From NCBI GenBank assembly GCA_963804825.1, contig CAWDRV010000003.1, forward strand, positions 1,054,001 through 1,118,000: 64,000 nucleotides of DNA. The letters run 5' to 3'. Positions 18,419-29,702 of the stretch are shown piece by piece. The stretch comes from JBKQVT01 sp963804825 (GTDB lineage: Bacteria; Planctomycetota; Planctomycetia; Pirellulales; Thermoguttaceae). The notes below the pieces were generated by a model. That model worked only from the letters and a program-made list of their open reading frames with translations, was not told the DNA's origin and made no database searches. How positions within the stretch are numbered: position 1 is the first letter of the stretch; the number at the start of each line of letters is the position of its first letter. A program made the translations under genes and the position numbers.

Positions 18419-20059
18419 ATGAACGAATCGGCGGACGACACGGGCGAGTTGGAATTGTTGGACCGGTACGCGGCCCAGCTACAGGCGGGCGGGCGGCCCG
18501 ACCGCGACGCCTTTCTGCGCGACCACCCGGAACTGGCCTCGGCACTGCGCTGCCTCGAAGTGCTGGAGGGCATGGCGCCGCTGCCCGTCGGCGAGGACGC
18601 CTCCGGCAGCGAGGTCACGGCGGCGTGGGAGGCCGCGGACGGGGAATTGCCCCGGGACTTCGGCGCGTATGAACTCTTGGGAGAGATCGGCCGGGGCGGC
18701 ATGGGCGTGGTCTACAAGGCGCGGCAAAAGGACCTCGACCGGCCGGTGGCGCTGAAGATGATCCTGGCGAGCCACTTGGCGTCGCCGGAGCACATTCGCC
18801 GCTTTCAGAGCGAGGCCCGCGCCGCGGCCCGATTGCGACATTCCCACATCGTTCCCATCCACGACGTCGGGCAGCTCGGCGGTCAGCACTATTTCACGAT
18901 GGAGTATATCGAGGGCGAAAGCCTCGCCGAGCGGATCGCCCGCGGACCGGTCCACGTGCAGACGGTCGTGCGGCTGGTCAGCGCGGTCGCCCGGGCGGTC
19001 GAGCATCTGCATCAACAGGGCATCGTCCACCGCGACTTGAAGCCCTCGAATATTCTTTTGGACAGCGACGGCGAGCCCTACGTGACCGACTTCGGGCTGG
19101 CCAAGGTTTTCGTGCCGGGGGCGGAGATGACGGCGACGGGCGTGATCGCCGGCACGCCCAGCTACATGGCCCCCGAGCAAGCCTCCGGGCGGGGCGGCGA
19201 CGTGGGGCCGGCGGCCGACATCTACAGCCTGGGGGCGATTCTCTATGAGCTTCTGACCGGTCAGCCGCCGTTCCGCGAGGAGAATCCGCTGGATACGCTC
19301 TGGGACGCCCTGGGACGCGAGCCGACGCTGCCGCGGCAACTCAATCCGCACGTGCCGCGGGGGCTGGAACTGATCTGCCTGAAGTGCCTGGCCAAGTCGC
19401 CCGGCGGGCGGTATGCCTCGGCCGTCGCGCTGGCCGACGATTTGGACCGTTTCGCCCGGCGCGAGCCGCTGCAAGTCCGCCCGCCGCACTTGGGACAGAG
19501 GTTGGCCGCTTGGACCCGCCGCCAGCCGGCGCTGGCCTCGCGGCTGGCGGCTTTCGGGGTCTTCTACCTGATCGAATTGGTCAACTACTACGTGACCGGT
19601 GCGTCGGGCAGGCGATTCCACGAGCAGATCTCGCTGCTGATCGCGGCCTGGGCGTTGCTCTCGGCGGTCTGCCAGCAGTTCCTCGACAGCCGGCGGTGGT
19701 CGATCCCGGCGCGATTCGTCTGGGGCACGCTCGACTCGCTCTTATTGCTGGCCGTCCTGCTGGTGGCCAACGGCGCGGCCAGCCCGCTGGTGGTGGGCTA
19801 TCCGCTGTTGATCGCGGCCTCGGGCCTGTGGTTCCGCGTGCGATTCGTCTGGTTCATCACGGCCCTGTCGCTGCTGTCTTACGGCGTGGTGGTGGTGGAT
19901 TTCTATCGTTGGCGGCCGGAACTGCAAGCCCAGTTCGACCCGAGTGTGAATCGCCACGTGGTCTTCGCCATGTCGCTGGTGGTTTTGGGCTCGGTGGTTG
20001 CGTACCTGGTGCAGCGGGTGCGGGCCTTGAGCAGCTTCTGCGGGCGGCAGTTGCCGTGA
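18419..20059 (+). CDS. Membrane-anchored Hanks-type Ser/Thr protein kinase
   Basis: Protein of 546 residues. The kinase domain spans about 84-345: glycine loop GEIGRGGMGVVYKA, Lys 113 (VALKMIL), HRDLKPSN with Asp 206, DFGLA with Asp 224, and GTPSYMAPEQASG. All catalytic residues are present. The N-terminal 80 residues contain the YAAQLQAGGRPDRDAFLRDHPELA motif common before planctomycete kinases. After residue 380 there are about five hydrophobic segments, so the kinase domain is cytoplasmic and the tail lies in the membrane. There is no extracellular sensor domain. ATG at 18419 follows the tandem repeats; an open frame runs through them from 18185 but is probably not used. Probably functions with the ECF sigma factor upstream. 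Confidence 0.9.
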   Translation: MNESADDTGELELLDRYAAQLQAGGRPDRDAFLRDHPELASALRCLEVLEGMAPLPVGEDASGSEVTAAWEAADGELPRDFGAYELLGEIGRGGMGVVYKARQKDLDRPVALKMILASHLASPEHIRRFQSEARAAARLRHSHIVPIHDVGQLGGQHYFTMEYIEGESLAERIARGPVHVQTVVRLVSAVARAVEHLHQQGIVHRDLKPSNILLDSDGEPYVTDFGLAKVFVPGAEMTATGVIAGTPSYMAPEQASGRGGDVGPAADIYSLGAILYELLTGQPPFREENPLDTLWDALGREPTLPRQLNPHVPRGLELICLKCLAKSPGGRYASAVALADDLDRFARREPLQVRPPHLGQRLAAWTRRQPALASRLAAFGVFYLIELVNYYVTGASGRRFHEQISLLIAAWALLSAVCQQFLDSRRWSIPARFVWGTLDSLLLLAVLLVANGAASPLVVGYPLLIAASGLWFRVRFVWFITALSLLSYGVVVVDFYRWRPELQAQFDPSVNRHVVFAMSLVVLGSVVAYLVQRVRALSSFCGRQLP

Positions 20060-20245
20060 AGTTTGGCGGCGGTGCGGGATCGTCGTCGGCTTGCCGCGAG
20101 CAGCGAGCGTAAGTCTCCGGATACGGTCGCCCCATCTCCTTCCGGCCATCGCGAGAAACTACGCGTTCTTGACTTTAGGGCAGGCCGCCATCACACTGAG
20201 GGGAGTAAGGCAGTAAATGTATCCTCGGTAGTCCAGGAGGCAAAC

Positions 20246-22636
20246 ATGAAACCACGCCTAACGCGTGTCAGGTACGTCGGTCTCGCCGCTGCCATGCTTC
20301 TCTGCGGGACCGCGGCGGCGATCGAACCGGACCTCAAGAACTGCACGCTCCAGGTCGGCAAAGAGGTCCTGAAACCGACGGCCGTATTCGCCCCGTGGAA
20401 GATGGCGATGTCTGTCGGCAACCGCCGGTTTCTTGTTGACAAAAACGCGATCGTCAAGCCGAAACAGGACCGCGATGCGGGATGGACCGTCAAGTCTGCG
20501 GACGGCCGCCACTTGTACTGGCTCGCTGCCGACGGGGACATTGCCTATCTGCTCGGGTACCAGGTTGACAAGGACGGCGAGTTCACCGACTACGACTCGC
20601 CGCCGCGGCTCCGCCGGCTGGACTTGAAGGCCGGGGCGTGGCTGCCGGACCTGCCGCTGACAGCCGGCGCAGGAACCGGTCGGAGCCCCAAAGCCGTGGT
20701 CAGCCTGCTGGCGGAAGGCGGCAAGGTGGTCGTTATCACCAGCCTCTTGAAGGCGCGCCGCGGCAAAGGCGAACAGGAGGCCATCGACGCCTACGAAGTG
20801 CGTTGTTTCAAGTCCGGCGCAGCCAAGCCCCTCTGGTCCAAGATATTTCCGGCCGTCGGCGAGCGGCCCTATACGGGCGGGTGGCTCTGGGGCGTGCCCC
20901 CGCCGCAGTACGCCGCCTCGGAAATCCAGCACCTCACCTGGCTGGATGACCGGTTGCTGGTCTGCGCCGAGGCGATGCAGCCCATCCTCTGTCTGAACGG
21001 CGACACCGGCTCGGAGATCTGGCGTCTGGAACGGCCGTGGGAATTCCAGCGCGGCTTCATCGGCCCCAGCGTGTGGTCGCACTACATCGGGCGATTCGGC
21101 ATCGAGGACTCCGACGCGAAGGGGACCAAGATCGACGACGCCCGCAAGGCGTTCGACAGCCGCTGGCAGTGTGCCCTCGTGGCCGGCCCGGTGGCGGTGC
21201 CGCTGGGCGGCGGTGGCTACAGGATCTTCCTCGCTGTCGCCCGCAGCCCGGCGGAGCCATGGGCCGGCTACCTTTCCGATTGCATTGTCTACGAGTTCGA
21301 CGATGGCGGCGAGCCGGTCTCGATGGCGATGCTGCCGCAAATGGTCGAAGGGGCTTCGCATTCCGTCTGCAAAGGCGGGGTGGTCTGGAAGTGCCAGAAC
21401 GAGACGTTCGTGAAAATCGCCGCCACGAACGTCCCCATGTTCCGGATGGGCCCCGGCGGCTCCGACCTCATCGCGCGTGTGGCATGGCTCCGCCAGCTCT
21501 CGTATGCACAACCGGCGGCATGGTTTGCTGCCGGCAGGGCCGGCGATTCGGTTGCGATAGACGCTGCCCACGTCTTCTGCGTGCCCGCGGGCGGTTACAT
21601 TGTCCGCAAGCATGATCCCGTCTACCGGTTCCCGATCGCCGCGATCGACCTCTCCACCGGGCTGGATACCGACTTGCTTTTCAACGTGCCCTTCAAGGGG
21701 AAAATCCGCATACCCGAGACGAACTACAGTTTCAGCACCCTTGCTGATGGGAGCCGGGCCTATCAGACGAGCTTGCCCTGCGAGGCGGCCGTCACGGGTC
21801 TGCATCTCGACGGCGGCCAGATCGAAATCGTGCTGGGGCTTGAGAAGCGGGCGGCTTCGGTCCGGTTCGATCTCTCCAAGGTCCTCGGCCGAGATTCGGC
21901 CGCGAGTCAGGAGCCCAGCGCGGACGAGCTGATGAAGGCCGCCCGGGCCCGAGCCAGGGCCATCGACCGCAAGAACCTAAATGAGGCCCTCCTATCCGCG
22001 GCCGATGGCGATGACGTCGCTTTTCTCAAGGCCCTGCTCGAGGCGGGGGCCGATCCAAAATATGTCGCCAAGGGCGTCAACGTCGAGTTTCGTAAATTCC
22101 TGATCGAGGCGGGATTCGATCCGAAGCAAGCCTCGCAGGACGGCTTTACTGCCCTCATGGGGGCCGCCAGTGACGGCACGGCCGTGATGGTGGACGTGCT
22201 GATTCGGGCCGGCTCCAACGTCAACGCCAGCAAAAAGAACTACGGCGAGACCGTCCTCATGTGGGCCGCCGAAAGCGCCCGTCAGTCCAAACGCAAAGTC
22301 CAGTTGCTCCTCAAGGCAGGCGCTGATCGGGATGCGACCTCCGCGGACGGCCGCAACGCCCTGATGGCAGCCGCCCAGCATGGAGACCTTCCCACCGTCG
22401 AGTTCCTGCTGCAAGCAGGCATGAAGCCCTCGCATCGAAACAAGGAAGGGGAAACCGTCCTCATGGCCGCCTGTGGTTCGTGCCACGCGAATGTCGTCAA
22501 GGTCTTGATCGAGGCGGGCGCCGATGTCAACGCCGTGGACAAAAAGGGGCGGACCGCCCTTCAAATCGCCGAGGCCTCCAACGACGTGGGGTCGGATCGG
22601 GTCGTCGAGTTATTAAAGGCCGCCGCCAGGAAGTAG
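20246..22636 (+). CDS. Secreted protein with propeller-like N-terminal region and C-terminal ankyrin repeats
   Basis: Protein of 796 residues; CAGGAGG lies just before the ATG and residues 1-27 form a signal peptide (GLAAAMLLCGTAAA). Residues about 30-560 have recurring beta-strand blocks (RHLYWLAADGDIAYLLGYQ, RLLVCAEAMQPILCLNGDTG) like a quinoprotein or propeller fold, but without clear repeat signatures. Residues about 595-790 are at least five ankyrin repeats (GDDVAFLKALLEAGADPK, GETVLMWAAESARQ, GRNALMAAAQHGDLPTVEFLL, GETVLMAACGSCHANVVKVLIEAG). Ankyrin repeats bind partner proteins; exported ones are unusual. Function unknown. Confidence 0.75.
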   Translation: MKPRLTRVRYVGLAAAMLLCGTAAAIEPDLKNCTLQVGKEVLKPTAVFAPWKMAMSVGNRRFLVDKNAIVKPKQDRDAGWTVKSADGRHLYWLAADGDIAYLLGYQVDKDGEFTDYDSPPRLRRLDLKAGAWLPDLPLTAGAGTGRSPKAVVSLLAEGGKVVVITSLLKARRGKGEQEAIDAYEVRCFKSGAAKPLWSKIFPAVGERPYTGGWLWGVPPPQYAASEIQHLTWLDDRLLVCAEAMQPILCLNGDTGSEIWRLERPWEFQRGFIGPSVWSHYIGRFGIEDSDAKGTKIDDARKAFDSRWQCALVAGPVAVPLGGGGYRIFLAVARSPAEPWAGYLSDCIVYEFDDGGEPVSMAMLPQMVEGASHSVCKGGVVWKCQNETFVKIAATNVPMFRMGPGGSDLIARVAWLRQLSYAQPAAWFAAGRAGDSVAIDAAHVFCVPAGGYIVRKHDPVYRFPIAAIDLSTGLDTDLLFNVPFKGKIRIPETNYSFSTLADGSRAYQTSLPCEAAVTGLHLDGGQIEIVLGLEKRAASVRFDLSKVLGRDSAASQEPSADELMKAARARARAIDRKNLNEALLSAADGDDVAFLKALLEAGADPKYVAKGVNVEFRKFLIEAGFDPKQASQDGFTALMGAASDGTAVMVDVLIRAGSNVNASKKNYGETVLMWAAESARQSKRKVQLLLKAGADRDATSADGRNALMAAAQHGDLPTVEFLLQAGMKPSHRNKEGETVLMAACGSCHANVVKVLIEAGADVNAVDKKGRTALQIAEASNDVGSDRVVELLKAAARK

Positions 22637-22653
22637 CCGATCCGTGCGAATCG

Positions 22654-22731
22654 GGAGGCCAGACATTCCTGTCTGGCTGGAAAAGACAGGCAAGAATGCC
22701 TGTCCTCCTGAACGCGATTGGTCAACTTGTT
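22654..22731. repeat. Dispersed repeat with nested hairpins (AGACATTCCTGTCTGG family)
   Basis: About 78 bp, nearly identical to 44192-44270: an outer GGAGG...CCTCC dyad holds the hairpin CCAGACATTCCTGTCTGG and GACAGGCAAGAATGCCTGTC, followed by the shared tail GAACGCGATTGGTCAACTTG. It explains much of the 325-bp gap 22637-22961, which otherwise holds no gene that I can support. Confidence 0.85.
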
Positions 22732-22961
22732 CCCTTACGACGGATCAACTTTTCACGCTGGCGAGCACTGGGCAACAATACCCGCGCTTGCCTATCTTGC
22801 CCCGCACAACAGACCGACGAAAGTGGTACAGTTTGCCAACTCAAGGTATTTTCGCAATCCGGAAAAGTTGACTAAACCGTAAAAATCATCCCAACCGATA
22901 CTTTTGGATGAAGTTTCACTCTCACGGACCATCGTAGCCGCCTTGAGGGCGGGGAAGCACT

Positions 22962-25440
22962 ATGCGTACACGAAATTTCCCGGCGGTCGTTCTGGCGCTT
23001 GGAATCTGGCCCCTGGCATCGGCTGCCCTGGCGCAACAGGAGGCCCTCTGGCCGGAATCCCAGCAGCCAACGAAGCAGGACAGGCCGTTCTTGGATCGGC
23101 TGGGCGAGTTCTTCGGGGGCAAGCCGGCCGCGAAGCAAGCCAGCAAGTCCACCCAGCCGGCGACGCAAACGTCGCCGGGCGCCGGCCAGGACTGGCAGTC
23201 CATGCCGGCTACACCTCCGCCGACGGGCGGCGCGGCGCCGCCAACCTCCCGCATCGCGGGAACGGGTCTGCCCGAGGAGCCGCCCGTGGAATCGCTTCCC
23301 AATGACGCCGGCGGACGTGCCAACACACCGTCGAATTCGCCGGCTGCGGGCGACAACTGGTCGCATTACACGGTGACCGGTCCCGCCGCGGCAAACAGTG
23401 CGCCGAAAGCCGCACCCGCCGCTCCCGCCGGTCCGCCGCCGGTTGCCGATTCGGCAGCCAGTTCGTCCGGGCCGTCGCTGCACGAGCGGATGGAGGGGTT
23501 CCGCCAGTCGGTCTTTTCCGGTAGTTCATCGAGCAAGGCCGGGGAACCGAGCCCTGCGGTGGCCGCTCCACCGGCGCCGGCCGGGGACGCCGCCGGCGCG
23601 CCCAGCGGCAACCAGACTCCGACGCCAGCCCCAACGCCGGCGCCGACTCCGGCGCCGACGGAGCCCACTGTGGCCTCGCGGCTGGCGGGGTCGGTTCAGG
23701 TGCAGCCGGCGGCGCCGCCCGCGGCGGGCGACAGCAGCAGGATCATCGGCAACAACGGCGACGGCACCGGCAACGGCGCCGGCAACGACAACGGGGCATC
23801 GAAGCCGATCGCTCCGGCTGGGGCCAAGGCCGAGCCTGCCGCGGAGGCGGAATCAAACGTCCTGATCGCGCGGAAGAGCCCGATCCTGAGCGTCGAGACC
23901 AAGGGTCCGCGGCGCATCGCCATCGGCAAGGAAGCGACTTACGAGTTGACGATTCAGAACTCCGGCGAAGTCGCCGCGGAGGAGGTCGTGGTGTACGTCG
24001 GCCTGCCCGAGTCGGCCGACATTTCCGGGGCGGATGCGTCGGCGGGCACGTCGCGGATGGTGCCGCGCGGCGACAACAGCGGCAACAGCGTCGGCGGCGT
24101 CGCCCATGGCGGGACCGGGCTGATCCAATGGAACGTCGGCCGGTTGGAGGCCAAGATGCGGGAGAAACTGGTGGTCAGGCTCGTGCCCCGGCAGAGCCAG
24201 CCCTTCGATCTGGCCGTCCGCTGGGACTTCAAGCCGGTAACGTCGCAAGCGACGATCGAGGTGCAGGAGCCGAAACTCGTCCTGCACCTGGACGGTCCCG
24301 GGGAGGTCGCGTTCGGCAAGAAGGAAGTGTTCAAGCTGAAGTTGTCCAACACCGGCAACGGCGCCGCGGAGAACGTGTTGCTCACGTTGCTGCCGCTGGG
24401 CAACGGAGACAACCGGCCGGTGTCGCAGCGGATCGCGACGCTGGGCGCGGGCGAGGAGCGGTCGTTGGACGTGGAGTTGACCGCCCGGGAGACGGGCACG
24501 CTGACGATCCAAGTCGCCGTCAAGGCCGACGCGGGGGCGCACGCGGAACTGGCGGAGAGGGTGCTGGTTCGCCGTGCCGCTTTGCAGGTCGGCGCGGAGG
24601 GGCCCGCCATGCAGTACGTGGGCGCGGCGGCCGCCTACCGCATCTGGCTTCGCAACCCGGGGAATACGGCGGCCAAGGGCGTCAAGGTCTCGGCCGCCCT
24701 TCCCAGCGGCGCCAAGTACCTGGCCGGCAGCGACGGCGGACAGCTCGCGTCGGACGGCGGCCAGGTGCAATGGACGCTGGCGGCGTTGGAGCCCGGCGTG
24801 GAACGGAGTTTCCTGGTGAAGTGCAGCCTCGGTCTGCCCGGGGCCGCGCGGCTGGCCGTTCGCGCGTCGGCCGACGACGACCTTCTGTCCGCCAGCGAGA
24901 CCGTGACCCGCGTCGAGGCCCTGGCCGACCTGCGGCTGGAAGTGAAGCAGCCCGACGGGCCGGTGCCCGTGGGCGAAGAGGCCAGCTACGAGCTGCACGT
25001 CCGCAACCGCGGCACGAAGGACGCCCAGAACGTGGAGATCATGGGGTACTTCTCGCAGGGCATCGAGCCGGTTTCCGCCGAGGGCGCGCCGCATCGGCTG
25101 GGTCCGGGCCGGGTCCTTTTCCAGCCCGTCGCCTCGCTGGCGGCCGGCGAGGAGGTCAAGTTCACGATCCGCGCGGGCGGACGCGGCCGGCAATCACGTC
25201 TTCCGGGCGGAGGTCCACTGCAAGCCGCTGGGCGCGAGGCTGGTGACCGAGCAGACCACGCACTACTATCAGGATGGCCACCTGCCGCAGCAGGCGTTGC
25301 GCGACGCGGGGCCGGGCGAGAATGGTCCGCCCAGCCGTGAACCGCCGCGGACCGCCGACCGGCGTGGGCCCCTGGGCGTTGGGCCGCAAGGCGGGCCGGC
25401 CATGACGCCGGTGCCCCCAGCGTTCTCACCGCCGCGATAA
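22962..25440 (+). CDS. Secreted DUF11-type repeat protein, one frame break
   Basis: Large exported protein of about 826 residues. A signal peptide (ending ASAALAQ, residues 1-25) is followed by a 270-residue low-complexity region rich in Pro, Ala and Gly, with a PTPAPTPAPTPAP run. Then come four or more DUF11-like immunoglobulin-fold repeats: GKEATYELTIQNSGEVAAEE, GKKEVFKLKLSNTGNGAAEN, YVGAAAAYRIWLRNPGNTAA and GEEASYELHVRNRGTKDAQN. These modules usually sit in cell-surface proteins. The end (NHVFRAEVHCKPLGARLVTE...) is in another frame; one extra G near 25180 explains this. No anchor is seen at the C-terminus. Confidence 0.8.
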
Positions 25441-25477
25441 GGGCGCCGGGATTCGGTGTTCGGCCGCTGTGCGACTT

Positions 25478-25544
25478 ACAGATGGTTCTTGCCGGTCGGC
25501 GTCGCTTGCGAAACCGCAAGCGAGCAACAGGGCTTCCGGCGGAT
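25478..25544. repeat. Dispersed GAAACCGCAAGCG repeat
   Basis: The element CTTGCCGGTCGGCGT...GCTTGCGAAACCGCAAGC...GGGCTTCCGG contains the hairpin GCTTGCGAAACCGCAAGC. Related copies are at 46648-46725 and 63255-63353. Confidence 0.7.
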
Positions 25545-25581
25545 GCGGGCTGGACGGCTATGCCCTTGTGCCCGGCGGTCG

Positions 25582-26517
25582 TCAAGCCTTCGCCCTACGC
25601 CGCCGCAGATAAACCGCCCCTGCAAGCCCCAGAAGCGCCGAGCCCAGGAGCGTGAGGGAAGAGGCTTCGGGGATGGTCGCTACAAAGCCGTGCTCATTGC
25701 CCGATGAGTCTTTATACCACCCAACGACGGTAGTGCCAGAAATGCCATCGAGATATGTGCCCAAGGCCCCCGATTCTGGCGCCAATGGGTCGTCTATTGT
25801 CGTGTAGGTCGAGCCGTTGTAGAGGTAGCCGTGCGGGTTGTCAGCCGCGTCGAGATAGTACCCAACGATATTATTGCCACCAATGCCGGCGATGCGGGTG
25901 CCATTGACGCCGAGAGGGTCGCCGGGCAGCGTCGTGAATGTCGAGCCGTTGTAAATAAAGGTACGCGAAGCAGTTTCCCCAAGTATATTACTGCCGGAGA
26001 TTCCGATGAGGAAGGTGCCTTGGGTCGACAATGGGTCGTCTATCGTCGTCCAGGTCGACCCGTTGTAGAGGAAACCGTGCGAAACGAGACCCGCATCGTA
26101 ATAGTACCCGACGATATTATTGCCATCAATGCCCCTGGCATCCGTGTTGTTTGGTCCCAACGGATCGCTCAGCGTCGTGTAAGTCGAGCCGTTGTAGAGA
26201 AAAGAACCTGCGCCGGAACGTCCCGACGATATTATTGCCCAGATGCCCTCGACATCGGTGCCAAAAAATGTGCTCGACGGGGCGTCTAGCGTCGTGTAAG
26301 TCGAGCCGTTGTAAAGGAAACCGTGCATGGTCCCAGTCGCGTCCCGATAGCCCCCAACGATGTTATTGCCATCGATGCCGGTGGCAATGGTGCCATCGAC
26401 CCCGAGAGGATCGTTCAGCGTCGTAAATGTATATGTTGCGGCAGTGGCCGGGCCAGCCCAAAGGCCAACTGCAAACAAAACCGCAAGCACGGTTCCGTAG
26501 TTCGTCATTCGTTTCAT
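25582..26517 (-). CDS. PEP-CTERM protein with repeated YNGSTYTT motifs
   Basis: Exported protein of 311 residues. A signal peptide covers residues 1-26 (LFAVGLWAGPATA). The body has about six repeats of roughly 45 residues in which GIDGNNIVGYYYDA alternates with HGFLYNGSTYTTLDDPL. These resemble the extracellular HAF-type repeats of exported bacterial proteins. The end, IPEASSLTLLGSALLGLAGAVYLRRRR, is a PEP-CTERM sorting signal recognised by an exosortase; no exosortase is in the window. The role is probably at the cell surface or in the extracellular matrix. Confidence 0.82.
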   Translation of the reverse strand: MKRMTNYGTVLAVLFAVGLWAGPATAATYTFTTLNDPLGVDGTIATGIDGNNIVGGYRDATGTMHGFLYNGSTYTTLDAPSSTFFGTDVEGIWAIISSGRSGAGSFLYNGSTYTTLSDPLGPNNTDARGIDGNNIVGYYYDAGLVSHGFLYNGSTWTTIDDPLSTQGTFLIGISGSNILGETASRTFIYNGSTFTTLPGDPLGVNGTRIAGIGGNNIVGYYLDAADNPHGYLYNGSTYTTIDDPLAPESGALGTYLDGISGTTVVGWYKDSSGNEHGFVATIPEASSLTLLGSALLGLAGAVYLRRRRAKA

Positions 26518-26988
26518 AAGTGCAAGCTCTTAACAGGAGGACGGCGCCGCGCCGAAGGTGGCTCTGGGAAGAGTTTTGCGGACGCGGCGTCGCTGCCTAA
26601 CCATGGGGTGCTGACGATACGAAATCGCTCACGGCTGCCGCGGTCGCGTCACGCACGACAGCCTGGCCCATGAAAATCATTATAAAGAAAACGTGAACTC
26701 TCCGCAAGCGTTTGGCAACCCTCCCCGAAGGGGCGTTCGCATTTCTCGGGCACTCTAACGCTATGGTGGGGATAAAGTGCCCCTCGCCGCCGTCAACAGG
26801 GGGCAAGCGAGCAACAGGGCTTCCGGCGAGAACATGTGTAACCGTTCACAGGTCGGAAGACAAAGAGAGGGAACCGCAGATGAACGCGGATGAACGCAGT
26901 GGATCGAGTCCATTCTTGTCCGCGTTTATCTGCGTTTATCCGCGGTTTCTCCGCCGGTTGCGTCGGAACAAGTTTTGACGATTGCCGT
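26518..26988. other. Intergenic region with an inverted repeat, no gene
   Basis: From about 26871 to 26955 GAACCGCAGATGAACGCGG and an inverted relative (ACGCAGATAAACGCGGA, then AAACCGCGG) form a long imperfect dyad of a type common in environmental genomes. A partial GCAAGCGAGCAACAGGGCTT repeat lies near 26808. I see no gene. Confidence 0.6.
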
Positions 26989-29702
26989 TCATTTGCCCCC
27001 GTCGTCGTCACGGAAAGGCTCGGATTCGAACCAGACCTCGCGTCCATTGGGGGCGAAGCCGACGGAGACGACGCTGCCCAATTCGTGTTCGTTATCCGCC
27101 GCGACCTGGTTTCCCGTGGCCGCATCCCACACTTCGACCGCGCCCACATTGGTCACGGCGGCGTCGGGGTCGCGGCGATAGAGTCCCGCTCCGGTGGCCA
27201 CGTATTTGCCGTCGGGGCTGAACGACCAACAAGCGAACGTCCATTCCGCACCGCCCCGGCCCGCGGGAAAGAGCGGCCTGCCGATGCGCTTTCCCGTGGC
27301 GACTTCGATCAACTGCGCCCCGTGCTCCTGGGTGCGCGGTTCACGATAGAGTTCCAGCCGGATTTTTCCATCGGGGCTGGTGCGGGCGTGACGGACGGCC
27401 ATGTTGGAGCCGCGGATGAACTTCAGTCCGGCCGCCGGCGGTTTCCCAAGGCCGACGCCCCGGAAATTCTCCGCCTTCTGCCACTCGCCGGCCGATAGTT
27501 CCTTGCCGACGGCATGGGACGGTTGGATGGCGGCGGATTTGGGGACGGCGTCGAGAAACTGACTGGGCGCGAGGGCCTGGTCGGACAGGCGCACCTCGTC
27601 GATGAGACCGTGAAAGCATTGCCAATGATTTCCCGGCTGCTGACAGCCGCCGATGGCCACGGCCGGGTCCGCGCTTGCTTGCAGGGCGGCAAACGGACGC
27701 CGGGAAGTGACGGTCGAAGCGACCCGGTCGCCGTTGATATAAAGGTCCATTTCCCCGGTCAGGTCGTTGAGCGTGCCCGCCACGTGGAGCCAGGTGTTCA
27801 AGGGGGCGACGTCCGGGGCTTGCAGCTCCACGGCATTTGCCCCGTTGGAACTCGTTCCATCGTCGATTTGGAAGCACAGATGCCCGTTGGCGAGCACGCC
27901 CAGAAAATAGGGATCCAGCCAAGGACGATTGTCGCCGCGGATGACGATGAAATCGGTCATCCCGTGCTCGGGCAGGGCCTGGAGATTCACGTAGGCTTCC
28001 AAGGTGAGGCTGTGGGTCAGTTGAAACGAGGGGTCGTCGGGAATGTAGACCAACTGGTCGGTCCCGTTGAAGGACAGCGAGAGGGAATTGACGGCGTCCG
28101 TCGTGGCGAGCGAGCGGATGGGCACGTCGGTGCTGTAGACGGGACCGTTTTGCGGGGTCCCGCTGAAATGGTTGCCGGAGCTGTCCAGGATCTTGCCGGT
28201 TGCGGCCGCCCCCGCGGGTCCTTCCTCGAACCGCCAATACGCGATCGTTTTCGCCGCCGCCATGTGCGGATGAGCGGCGAGAAGCCTATTTCGGTCGGCG
28301 GGGAACCTCAGCGGCTTGCCGTTGAGCACCGGCCACCACCGCCCTTGCTCGCTTCGCATCCCGGTCTCCGTGACCAGGACATAGCGGGTGTTGTGGGCGA
28401 AGCGGAGTCCCGGCTGCAAGTCCACCCAGATCAACACCGTGGGCTCGGTGATGTCGAACAACCTTCCGGGCCCGTCGGAGAGTTTGTCCCCTTTGTTCAG
28501 CTCGTAAGGATAGACATGCAGCGGCGAGGTCTTCTCTGCCGGCGGCGGCGGTTCATCGACCTGGAAATCATAATTGTACCGACGCCCATCAATGACGAGA
28601 GTCACCGTATCGCTGCCGGCCTTCTTCGCCTCGAAGCAGAAGACGATGGTCTGGCTTCCGGCCGTTCCCGTCTGGACGGACCTGATCCCCAGCGGCGAGG
28701 CAACGACGGCGCCGTGGGAAGTCTGCTTGACCTCGACCGTTCCGGGGATCGCGCCCGGCACGACGGGATAGGTGTACTCCAACTCGATCAAGTCGCCTGG
28801 AATGGCCTTGTACGAGCCCGTTTTCGAGATCTCGGCGTTTGCTTCGATCTCGGCCCGCTGCTTGGCGAACCGCAAAACCCGAGGTTTCGTCGAGGACAAG
28901 TCCTTGACCGCAACCGGCGTCGAGGCAGCCGAGGTGATGTTGGCCGAGAATCCCGTGGAGTCGAAATCGAAACCGTTGCCGCCCGGGCCCACAACAAAGT
29001 CGATCTTGTCGCCCGTTGCCGCCTCGACGGTGGTCGAGTATTTTGCGACGTTGGTGGGCGCCTTCAATCCGCCGCGGATATCGGCGGCGAAGAGCGAACG
29101 GCCGTTCAGGACGACGTGCACGTCCGTGGTTGCGCCCACCGAGTCCAGTCCGGCGAAGGCGGTATGCAGGGAATAGGTTCCCGGCGCCGGCGCCGTCCAA
29201 CGCACGACCACGTAGGCCCTGGCGCCGGCGGCTGGGTGAATCGTCATGGCGCCCGGTTGAAGAGTGATTTGGGAAGCGACGCCGGTCGAAGTCACGGGCG
29301 CAGTTCCCATGTTCTTCAGCAAATAGGGATAGGGCAGGGCGTCGTCACCCCTTTGCGGCCGCCAGGCGGGGTTTTTCTTGGCGGGCGCCCCATCATCGCG
29401 CCGTTCCCACCCGACGGCCACCAGCCTTGGACATCCGCCGTTCCAGGAACCCACACGTCACGGGCACCCGAGGAAGTAAACGGCGTGAAGTCGTTCGACA
29501 CGGCGGAATCTCGGTAGCCGTAGGACCACGGGCCGTTCGGATTCGCATGGTCGGCAATGGAATCGTCGGTGAGGTCGGCCGCGGCATCATAAACCGTCTC
29601 TCCTTGACAGATGCCACACGGTGTCCATAATCCGACCGCCAGCAGACTACCGACGAGGTATCTGACGCGGCGCCAATTCCACAAGGTTTTGCAGGTCTTC
29701 AT
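26989..29702 (-). CDS. Secreted LamG-domain protein, one frame break
   Basis: Exported protein of about 904 residues. The N-terminus (MKTCKTLWNWRRVRYLVGSLLAVGLWTPCGICQG) is a signal peptide in one frame; the remainder is in another, joined near 29385. After a beta-rich part (residues about 130-220) comes a LamG/concanavalin-like domain: TIAYWRFEEGPAGAAATGKIL, LTHSLTLEAYVNLQALPEHG, NTWLHVAGTLNDLTGEMDLYING, FHGLIDEVRLSDQAL. LamG domains bind carbohydrate or protein. The C-terminus has WD40/TolB-like blade sequence (SPDGKYVATGAGLYRRD, VEVWDAATGNQ). Function is otherwise unknown. Confidence 0.78.

Noticed and set aside
27514..29517. A 667-codon open frame on the plus strand
   Set aside because: It is the antisense shadow of the LamG-domain gene.
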